DNA from: a bacterium | Lineage (GTDB): Bacteria; Bacteroidota; Bacteroidia; Flavobacteriales_D; Crocinitomicaceae | Direction: 5' to 3' | DNA length: 41,823 bases | Assembly: GCA_024742305.1 (NCBI GenBank) | Contig: JANSYQ010000031.1 | Location: 1 to 41,823 of the forward strand | Shown: positions 25,501 through 32,333 of the stretch, in pieces | Layout: every line of letters starts with the position of its first letter | How positions within the stretch are numbered: the stretch's first letter is position 1 | Notes under the pieces: model-generated | The model's input: the letters and a program-made list of their open reading frames with translations, nothing else | Told to the model about the DNA's origin: nothing | Database searches by the model: none | Translations under genes and position numbers: made by a program

Positions 25501-27081
25501 ATGGAAATCGTAAGAACTGTTGGAAGCGGTCTAAAGAACAGAATTGTCATAAACAAACCTGGAATTGCGGAAGTTCATGCCGAGATTACGTATGCAACGG
25601 GCCATTTGATGATGGTTGAGGACTTAGGTTCACCGGCAGGAACTTACGTCAACAATCGAAGAATTCAAGGTAAGAAGATCTTGAAGTCGGGCGACATTCT
25701 TAGCTTCGGCGAACACGTTTTTCCATTTGAAGAGCATTATCCAGAAATGCTCAAGACGCAGACTGAAGGCAGTACTTTAGACTCAGGACCTGACGATGGT
25801 GAACCCGAAGAGGTACGTGCTAAAAACGATGAACATCAAGAAGAGGTGTTGAGCGGTTTATCCGGGATCAAACGATGGATTTACGCGCTGCAGTTCCCCA
25901 AGGAGAGACAAAAACTACAACGGTTGTGGATTTTGGTGGTTGCTTCGGTAATGCTGCTTTCTATCGTACTTCCTTGGCTTTCTTGGTCGAACCCAAGCAA
26001 CGCAACAATAGTGAATGATGACACTTTTGAAGCACTCTCAGGAATTGGAATGTTTTTGGACATGTTAGAGGTAGAAGTTTCCGGAACGCCGCTAATGTAT
26101 ATTGCTTTATACGGAGTGTATATGCTCACATTTTTGGGTACGATTACCGCAATCATTTGCTACTTCCTTATCGGAGCCAAAGTTTGGATACCACATAATC
26201 TATTGGCAGTTCGCAGGATTTCGCAAGTAGTTTTGGTCTTGTTTGGAATCAATTTTTTCCTACAATTTCTGCGTTACGTTTGGTACTGGTTGGATGGAGA
26301 TAATGCACTAGTGGTTCCGGAGCGCCTGGTGGGATCTGCAGTTTCTGAATCCCGCGTATTCATTGAGTACATGGGATTGGGTTATTGGATCTGTGGATTT
26401 GCAATATTGCTCGTATTGAGATCTACCAGAAATGGATTGTGGCAACCGCGCTTTAATCGAAAATGGACTCCGCTGAGTTTGACCTTTTGGATGCCCTATG
26501 TCCTATTACTATTTATGGTGCATCAAGGACTAGGATTGGTGCAAACCAGCATTGATGAAGATTACTCTAGTACGGGATCATTCAACAGCTTTTTCAGACG
26601 ACAAGAACTCAAAGAGCGCATCGTTCAGAATGGACCCAACTTGGCTGATAAGTCATACATCTTTTTGATAAGTGAATTAAAAATCGACGAAGTAGGGCGA
26701 GAGAAATTGGGTAAACGTGTGCTAGGAGATGTAAACAAGCGAAAAGCTCAAAAGATTATCTCCTTCATCATTTGGATGTCATTGCATGGCATCTTTATCG
26801 TTTCATTGCTACTGATGTTCCGAAAGAGAATCCGAGGCACGACGACATTCATTTTATCATCCATGCTCTTTGCTTGCACCACGGTATTGGTGATTTTGCT
26901 TTATCTAATTGTTGACATGGAACCCGAGCAGGAAGGAATTGAGGTTTCTATGGGCTATGGTACATTTTTCGCCTTGGCCGCTGCTGGAGCATTGCTTGGT
27001 GAGCAATTCTATTTTTGGACAAAGCGAAACGATAAGCAAGCTGTCATAGAAACATCGAATACGCTAGATGATTTGGTTTGA
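25501..27081 (+). CDS. FHA-like domain fused to a polytopic membrane protein
   Basis: The first 85 residues or so have the FHA strand pattern (RIVINKPG..., HAEITY, VEDLGS..GTYVNN, KKILKSGDILSFGEHVF). The rest (from about 140) has around eight hydrophobic segments, the first being LWILVVASVMLLSIVLPWL, and no recognised enzyme. FHA domains read phosphothreonine, but here the usual SRxH binding motif is AEVH and the SxNG turn is SPAG, so the phosphate-contacting Ser, Arg and Asn appear to be missing. The linker (85-130) is acidic. No Ser/Thr kinase or phosphatase is nearby. The gene follows the RNA methyltransferase by 32 bp. It is full length at 526 residues; function unknown. Confidence 0.8.
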   Translation: MEIVRTVGSGLKNRIVINKPGIAEVHAEITYATGHLMMVEDLGSPAGTYVNNRRIQGKKILKSGDILSFGEHVFPFEEHYPEMLKTQTEGSTLDSGPDDGEPEEVRAKNDEHQEEVLSGLSGIKRWIYALQFPKERQKLQRLWILVVASVMLLSIVLPWLSWSNPSNATIVNDDTFEALSGIGMFLDMLEVEVSGTPLMYIALYGVYMLTFLGTITAIICYFLIGAKVWIPHNLLAVRRISQVVLVLFGINFFLQFLRYVWYWLDGDNALVVPERLVGSAVSESRVFIEYMGLGYWICGFAILLVLRSTRNGLWQPRFNRKWTPLSLTFWMPYVLLLFMVHQGLGLVQTSIDEDYSSTGSFNSFFRRQELKERIVQNGPNLADKSYIFLISELKIDEVGREKLGKRVLGDVNKRKAQKIISFIIWMSLHGIFIVSLLLMFRKRIRGTTTFILSSMLFACTTVLVILLYLIVDMEPEQEGIEVSMGYGTFFALAAAGALLGEQFYFWTKRNDKQAVIETSNTLDDLV

Positions 27082-27143
27082 TATTCGACATGTATGAATC
27101 CTTAAGGTGGATTTCCAAATTATCAGTGAGTTGTAGTTTGTTC

Positions 27144-27275
27144 ACCAAAAAGACACGGAGAACACCACGAAACTGTGGTGGGTGAGTACACGGTGCGATT
27201 CTGACAGTGTCAGAATCTAGTGTACTTGTTAAGTTATTTGATAGTATTTTTCTGTGAACTTTGTGGCTTTGTGGT
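27144..27275. repeat. MITE-like intergenic element with imperfect terminal inverted repeats
   Basis: The left end (27144-27165) and the reverse complement of the right end (27254-27275) agree at about 16 of 22 positions (ACCAxAAAGxCAC...CAC). Inside are two hairpins: CACCAC/GTGGTG (27163-27180), and a perfect GATTCTGAC-AGT-GTCAGAATC (27197-27217) nested in GTACAC/GTGTAC (27186-27191 and 27220-27225). The ACCACAAAG-type end belongs to a class of short palindromic repeats common in Bacteroidota. It encodes no protein. One further end lies at 31132-31153. Confidence 0.6.
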
Positions 27276-27370
27276 AAAAATACTGTATCGTCCATTTCAA
27301 TGATGTTACCAATAATCGAAAGCTATTTAAGCAGGAATAAGTCAAGAACTACTCGGTCTTTTGGGAACGA

Positions 27371-27398
27371 AAAAAGGGAACCATAAATGATTCCCTTT
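27371..27398 (-). terminator. Intrinsic terminator of gltA
   Basis: AAAGGGAA and TTCCCTTT flank a 10-nt centre; read on the minus strand, the stem is followed by a run of T (the A-run at 27371-27376). It lies about 20 bp past the gltA stop. Confidence 0.8.
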
Positions 27399-27418
27399 CC
27401 TTTCAATATTTCAATCGC

Positions 27419-28708
27419 TTAACGATTCGCTACATCTACGTAGTCACGTGCAGTGGCACCTGTGTAAATCTGACGCGGACGTCCAATTGGCTCACCGTTT
27501 TCGATCATTTCTTTCCATTGTGCAATCCATCCTGGAAGACGTCCAATAGCAAACATTACTGTAAACATCTCTGTTGGAATTCCAATTGCTTTGTAGATGA
27601 TTCCTGAGTAGAAATCAACGTTCGGATACAAGTTACGCGCTTTGAAGTACTCGTCTTCCAAGGCAACTTTCTCCAATTTCTTTGCGATTTCCAACAATGG
27701 ATCGTCTACTCCTAATTTCTCCAATACTTCGTCACAAGCTTTCTTTATGATCGTTGCGCGCGGATCGAAGTTTTTGTATACACGGTGTCCGAATCCCATC
27801 AAACGGAACGGATCGTCTTTGTCTTTCGCTTTTGCTACCCACTTGTCCAAATCTCCTCCGTCTTCGTGGATGGTTTGCAACATCTCAATCACAGCTTGGT
27901 TAGCTCCACCATGAAGTGGTCCCCAAAGTGCAGAGATTCCTGCTGAGATAGATGCGTACAAGTTGGCGTGCGAAGAACCTACGATACGTACTGTTGACGT
28001 AGAACAGTTTTGCTCGTGATCGGCATGCAGGATCAACAATTTGTTCAATGCAGAAACTACCACTGGGTCTGGCTCGTAATCACCTGTTGGCATTCCGAAC
28101 ATCATGTACAAGAAGTTTGCTCCGTAGCTCAAATCGTTTTTTGGGTACATGAATGGATGACGCATGGCGTTTTTGTACGACCAAGCCGCCAAGGTTGGCA
28201 ATTTGGCAATCAATCGCTGAATCGTCAAGTCTTTTGCTTCCGGTGTTCTGTTCGGATCCAAAGATTCTGGATAGAAAGTTGAAAGTGAACATACCATTGA
28301 CGCCAAGATTCCCATTGGGTGTGCTTTAGCTGGATACGCTTCGAAGAACTGTTTCATGTCTTCGTGTACCAAGGTATGATTCGTAATACTTTCTTGGAAG
28401 TGATCCAATTGGTCCTGCGTTGGAAGTTCTCCATAGATCAACAAGAAAGCTACCTCTAGAAAGCTCGCTTTATCTGCAAGTTGCTCAATTGGATAACCGC
28501 GGTAACGAAGAATTCCATTCTCCCCATCCAAATACGTAATCGCACTTTGACAACTTCCTGTGTTTTTAAATCCGGAATCTAGGGTGATGTATCCGCCCGT
28601 GGCTCCACGAAGCTTTCCAATGTCAACACCTTTTTCTTGTTCTGTTCCTTCAACTACAGGCAATTCATACGATTGTCCTCCTAATTCTATCTTCGCGATT
28701 TCACTCAT
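27419..28708 (-). CDS. gltA: Citrate synthase
   Basis: Citrate synthase condenses oxaloacetate and acetyl-CoA, the entry step of the TCA cycle. The 429-residue protein matches the type II (hexameric, Gram-negative) form in length. The catalytic residues are His266 in LHGGAN, His308 in GFGHRVYK and Asp365 in NVDFYSG; the oxaloacetate-site segment HADHEQNCSTSTVR is intact. It starts MSEIAKIELGGQSYELPV. The gene stands alone: a 95-bp gap separates it from the DPP-IV-type gene upstream on the same strand, and a strong terminator follows. No clear -7 box was found in that gap. Confidence 0.97.
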   Translation of the reverse strand: MSEIAKIELGGQSYELPVVEGTEQEKGVDIGKLRGATGGYITLDSGFKNTGSCQSAITYLDGENGILRYRGYPIEQLADKASFLEVAFLLIYGELPTQDQLDHFQESITNHTLVHEDMKQFFEAYPAKAHPMGILASMVCSLSTFYPESLDPNRTPEAKDLTIQRLIAKLPTLAAWSYKNAMRHPFMYPKNDLSYGANFLYMMFGMPTGDYEPDPVVVSALNKLLILHADHEQNCSTSTVRIVGSSHANLYASISAGISALWGPLHGGANQAVIEMLQTIHEDGGDLDKWVAKAKDKDDPFRLMGFGHRVYKNFDPRATIIKKACDEVLEKLGVDDPLLEIAKKLEKVALEDEYFKARNLYPNVDFYSGIIYKAIGIPTEMFTVMFAIGRLPGWIAQWKEMIENGEPIGRPRQIYTGATARDYVDVANR

Positions 28709-28803
28709 TTTTCTATCTAAATCTTAACTATATATTCAGTTCGGTCGCCTAAGATAATACACAAAATCAATTCTATCAAGACTTCCGAAAAAAAGAATAC
28801 CCT

Positions 28804-30960
28804 CTATAAATTTTCCATGGTATATTTATACATCATTCGGAAAAGGTGGTTACGCGTATTTCCTCCATAAATTCCGTGATTCTTGTTCGGATAAATGAAC
28901 AAATCAAAGTCTTTATCCGCCGCTACCAAAGCATTAACCATTTCCATCGTATTTTGATAATGTACATTATCGTCGCCCGATCCATGAATCAATAAATATT
29001 TCCCTTTCAACTTCTCCACATGATTGATGGGTGAGTTTTCATCGTAACCAGAGGCGTTCTCTTTTGGTGTACGCATGAATCGCTCTGTGTAAATGTTATC
29101 GTAATAACGCCAGTTGGTTACCGGGGCCACAGCAATCCCCATTTTAAAGTAATCAGCGCCTTTTGTCATCGCAAGCGAAGTCATGAATCCTCCATAGCTC
29201 CACCCCATGATACCAATTCTTGTTGGATCAACATAATTCATTGTTTGTAGCTCTTTCGCTACTGCGATAAAGTCTTCTGTTTCCAGTTTTCCGAGTTCGA
29301 GATACGTACTCTTTTTAAACTCGGCACCTCTGCGCATGGTTCCTCTTGGATCCACGGAAATAACAAGGTATCCGCTTTGCGCCAAAAGTTGATGGTACAT
29401 GTAATTAAATCCGCCCCATTCATCAGCTACTGTGTTCGATCCAGGGCCTCCGTATATGTTAATGTAGACAGGATACTTTTTACTCGGGTCGAAATCTGCT
29501 GGTTTGATTACCCATCCATTCAATTCTGTTTCATGCCCTTTAAATGTGATGAACTCCTTTTTGCTCAAGTTGTAAGGTGCTAATTTTTCCATGAAAGCGC
29601 TGTTGTCTTCCATAACGGTGATTTCCTTACCCTTGCTATTGCAAAGTGAGTACACGGGAGCAGTATTGGCCGTAGAATAAGTCTTGATGAAATATTTCAT
29701 CCCGTTCGAGAAATCGGCGGTGCTTGTTCCGTGCTTTTCGCTGATGCATTCTTTTTTGGAACCATCCAACTTGATTTTATGAATAGACTGATACAGCGGC
29801 CCGAATTCAGCCGATGAATAGTAGACCGTGTTTTTCTCATCAATTCCATAGCAATCGATTACGTCCCAGTTTCCTGAAGTAACAGCGCGCGATTTGCCAT
29901 CAAAGGTCAAAGCGTAAATGTGATTGTAACCGTCTTGCTCACTCGTTCGAAGAATGGTGTTTCCGTCATCAAGAATAAGCAAGTTATCGTCGATTTCCAC
30001 GTAGGTATCAGAGGTCTCCGTGTAAAATGATTTCACAGACATTTCGGTGCCATCTAAAGTCATTAAGTGGTACTTCAATTCGTTTTGATGACGATTCAAG
30101 GTTTGTAGTACCAATTTGTTTTCGGTCGAGGACCACTTCATTCGAGGGATGTATTCATATTCGCCCAAATCAATATCTCGAATCTTACCATAAAAACTTA
30201 CGATGTGCGCGGTTACTTTCGAATTGTCCTCACCAGCTTTTGGATACTTAAACGTATATAAGTCGGGATATAAGTCATTGAAGAATTTCATATTATACTC
30301 ACGGACTTCAGATTCGTCAAAACGAAGAAAGGCAATATGTTCACTATCAGGCGACCATCCATAGGCCTTGGTGATGGCAAATTCTTCCTCATATACCCAG
30401 TCTGTAGTACCGTTAATCACCTTGTTTTTAAGTCCATCATGTGTCAAACGTCGCACATTTCCTGAAGCAATGTCCTTCACATAGATATTGTTCTCATAAA
30501 TGTAGGATACTTTCTTTCCATCCGGGGAATACTCTGCCAATGTTTGTGGTTCGTGTTCCGGATCCAACGGTTGTACCTCTTGGGTATTCAAATCGATGAG
30601 GTAATGTACCGCTGTATAACTTCTTCGGTAAATCGATTGGGTTTTTGTGGTGATGAGTGCTTTGGTTTCATCGGCGTTGAAACTGTAATCATCCATTCCG
30701 ATATCCTTCAACAGTTTCGCAGGAATGATCGTCTCGCCTTCACCTTCGTAATCTGCAAACTTGTGTTTTGTCACCGAAGGCCCTTCAGAAGTATTGGTGG
30801 TTTTAGAGAAGTAGTTTCCATCGTTCATGGACCGAAATCCAGCTACTGAGGAAGGGACGAACTCGTAATACTTCCAAATTTTTTCAACAGATAGTTGCTT
30901 GTCTTGTGCAAAAACAGCAGAAACGCTGCAAATACATACGAAAAGGATAAATTGCTTCAT
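28804..30960 (-). CDS. S9 family dipeptidyl peptidase IV-type protease
   Basis: This 718-residue periplasmic serine peptidase has a signal peptide (ending AVFAQ, residue 19). The N-terminal beta-propeller (about 90-460) carries the double-Glu motif VYEEEFAITKAYGWSPD, which in DPP-IV grips the substrate N-terminus. The C-terminal alpha/beta hydrolase domain (about 470-718) has Ser588 in GWSYGG, Asp663 in GSGDDN and His695 in KNHGIYG. Such enzymes remove X-Pro or X-Ala dipeptides in the peptide-scavenging pathway of Bacteroidota. Length and triad are normal. The gene could act downstream of the secreted metalloprotease at 8398-13470, but the two are far apart in the window. Confidence 0.95.
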   Translation of the reverse strand: MKQFILFVCICSVSAVFAQDKQLSVEKIWKYYEFVPSSVAGFRSMNDGNYFSKTTNTSEGPSVTKHKFADYEGEGETIIPAKLLKDIGMDDYSFNADETKALITTKTQSIYRRSYTAVHYLIDLNTQEVQPLDPEHEPQTLAEYSPDGKKVSYIYENNIYVKDIASGNVRRLTHDGLKNKVINGTTDWVYEEEFAITKAYGWSPDSEHIAFLRFDESEVREYNMKFFNDLYPDLYTFKYPKAGEDNSKVTAHIVSFYGKIRDIDLGEYEYIPRMKWSSTENKLVLQTLNRHQNELKYHLMTLDGTEMSVKSFYTETSDTYVEIDDNLLILDDGNTILRTSEQDGYNHIYALTFDGKSRAVTSGNWDVIDCYGIDEKNTVYYSSAEFGPLYQSIHKIKLDGSKKECISEKHGTSTADFSNGMKYFIKTYSTANTAPVYSLCNSKGKEITVMEDNSAFMEKLAPYNLSKKEFITFKGHETELNGWVIKPADFDPSKKYPVYINIYGGPGSNTVADEWGGFNYMYHQLLAQSGYLVISVDPRGTMRRGAEFKKSTYLELGKLETEDFIAVAKELQTMNYVDPTRIGIMGWSYGGFMTSLAMTKGADYFKMGIAVAPVTNWRYYDNIYTERFMRTPKENASGYDENSPINHVEKLKGKYLLIHGSGDDNVHYQNTMEMVNALVAADKDFDLFIYPNKNHGIYGGNTRNHLFRMMYKYTMENL

Positions 30961-31077
30961 GGTGATTTTTAAAATTCCGACTAAAAATAAGGATACTTTT
31001 TTCTACTAAACCGCATTAGCTGGAAAACATTAACCCATTGTTAATATTTAATTAGTGTAAGCACGGGGTTTTTGTCA

Positions 31078-31085
31078 TACCTTTG
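31078..31085 (+). promoter_or_regulatory. -7 box upstream of the lamin-tail gene
   Basis: TACCTTTG is a perfect TAnnTTTG match followed by CACC; the 10-mer TACCTTTGCA is identical to that of the birA promoter. The best -33 candidate, TTAG at 31052-31055, is one base off with a 22-bp spacer. Transcription would begin near 31090, leaving a leader of about 210 nt. Confidence 0.5.
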
Positions 31086-31131
31086 CACCGAATCGACCTT
31101 GTGTTCTCCTTGATATCGGTTATCGATTGAA

Positions 31132-31153
31132 ACCACAAAGTCGTGAAACACAG
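31132..31153. repeat. Solo end of the ACCACAAAG-type repeat
   Basis: The sequence starts ACCACAAAGTCGTGAAACAC and resembles both terminal arms of the element at 27144-27275. Only one arm is present. Confidence 0.45.
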
Positions 31154-31301
31154 ATACAATGAACTAATGCATTTCCCAACATCGGTGAATAGAGAAATTC
31201 AAAGATGTAAACTACTACAGGAGGTCAGACTCAACGACCTTGTGCATTCTTTCGTTGATACTACAGTTAATTCGTAACACTTATATTAAATGTTTTCAGC
31301 T

Positions 31302-32282
31302 ATGAAAAGAACATTACTTTTTTTAGGAACAGTTTTCATGGGCGTATCTGCTTCAGCTCAAGATTGTTCCGACCTCTTTATCTCAGAATACGTAGAGGGA
31401 TGGTCCAACAACAAGGCACTTGAAATTTACAACCCAACAGATCAGCCGATTGATTTGTCAGCGTACTTTGTTGCTAGATACAACAACGGTTCAACATCTC
31501 ACACATCGTCAAGCACAAGCTCTATTGCTGTTCAGTTGACAGGAACTTTGGCTCCTTATGATGTACACGTTGCGGTTATCGATAAGCGTGATCCTAACGG
31601 AACAGGACAAGAAGCTCCAGTTTGGGACTCATTGCAAGCGAGAGCAGACGAATTTTACTGTCCGGTATATGGTGACTCTTACGCAATGTACTTTAACGGA
31701 AACGATGCTGTAATTCTTTACAGAGGAAGTGTAAACGATATTCCAAATGCTACTCCGGTAGACGTTTTCGGTAAAGTAGGAGAAGATCCAGGTCCTGGTT
31801 CAGGTTGGTCCACAGACTTTCCATACAACAACGAAGCAGGAGTTATCGTTACTCAAGATCATTCATTGATTCGTAAGGAAACAGTTTTAACTGGACAATC
31901 AAATCCAATTCCATCATTCTTTGATCCATTGGCAGAGTGGGATTCGATTCCAGCAGTGATTGAAGTAGGTGGATTTACACAAGGTAACTGGGGGACTTTG
32001 GGATCACACACATGTGATTGTGCTACTTTGAGTATTGAAGAAGCAGCAACTCCAATGAACGTGAGCATCGCTCCAAACCCTTCTAAAGGTGCGTTCACTG
32101 TGAACAACATCGCAGCGTACACAAACGTACAAGTGATTAACTCATTGGGACAAGAAGTATACTCTGTTGATACTAACGGACAAACTTCTATCTCCATTGA
32201 TCTTTCCAACCGTCGTGGTGTTTACTTCGTGAAGCTTAGCGGCAACGGAGAAGCGGTAACACGTCGCGTGATTATCAAATAA
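31302..32282 (+). CDS. Secreted lamin-tail-domain protein with T9SS sorting domain
   Basis: From ATG 31302 (MKRTLLFLG..., signal peptide ending ASAQ) this is a 326-residue secreted protein; an in-frame ATG at 31290 is possible but adds four residues before the positive charge. After cleavage comes a lamin-tail (LTD) domain, about residues 20-135, with the hallmark LFISEYVEGWSNNKALEIYNPT split around its turns. The C-terminus is a T9SS type A domain (SIAPNPSKGAF... to RRVIIK). LTD domains are beta-sandwiches often joined to secreted nucleases and phosphatases and may bind nucleic acid or surfaces; here no catalytic domain is attached. A strong terminator-like hairpin separates it from the TonB receptor gene. 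Confidence 0.88.
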   Translation: MKRTLLFLGTVFMGVSASAQDCSDLFISEYVEGWSNNKALEIYNPTDQPIDLSAYFVARYNNGSTSHTSSSTSSIAVQLTGTLAPYDVHVAVIDKRDPNGTGQEAPVWDSLQARADEFYCPVYGDSYAMYFNGNDAVILYRGSVNDIPNATPVDVFGKVGEDPGPGSGWSTDFPYNNEAGVIVTQDHSLIRKETVLTGQSNPIPSFFDPLAEWDSIPAVIEVGGFTQGNWGTLGSHTCDCATLSIEEAATPMNVSIAPNPSKGAFTVNNIAAYTNVQVINSLGQEVYSVDTNGQTSISIDLSNRRGVYFVKLSGNGEAVTRRVIIK

Positions 32283-32291
32283 ATTTTTCAC

Positions 32292-32323
32292 AGGTCCTTG
32301 ACTTCGGTTAAGGACCTTTTTTA
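32292..32323 (+). terminator. UUCG-loop hairpin between the lamin-tail and TonB receptor genes
   Basis: AGGTCCTTGAC (32292-32302) and GTTAAGGACCT (32307-32317) pair over 11 bp (one G-T) around a TTCG tetraloop, followed by six T. It has all the features of an intrinsic terminator. The next start codon is only 11 bp beyond the T-run. Confidence 0.85.
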
Positions 32324-32333
32324 TTCATAGGCA

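Larger units (their letters stand above)
27082..27418. other. Intergenic gap between the FHA-like gene and gltA
   Basis: This 337-bp convergent gap holds the MITE-like element (27144-27275) and the gltA terminator (27371-27398). I see no gene, RNA or other conserved signal in the rest. Confidence 0.7.
30961..31301. other. Divergent intergenic region before the nuclease/TonB cluster
   Basis: This 341-bp gap has a -7 box TACCTTTG (31078-31085) facing the cluster, a single copy of the ACCACAAAG-type repeat end (31132-31153), and a likely leader of about 210 nt. The leader has two copies of CGACCTTGTG (about 31095-31104 and 31235-31244); the second lies in a possible hairpin (TCAACGA 31231-31237 with TCGTTGA 31252-31258). 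I see no tRNA or known riboswitch. Confidence 0.6.

Noticed and set aside
27044-27295. An 83-codon minus-strand frame between the FHA-like gene and gltA
   Set aside because: It runs through the palindromic element and the end of the FHA-like gene; no recognisable protein features.
30961-31301. tRNA or known riboswitch in the long gap
   Set aside because: No cloverleaf with a TTCRA loop or CCA-type end and no recognisable riboswitch core was seen by eye.
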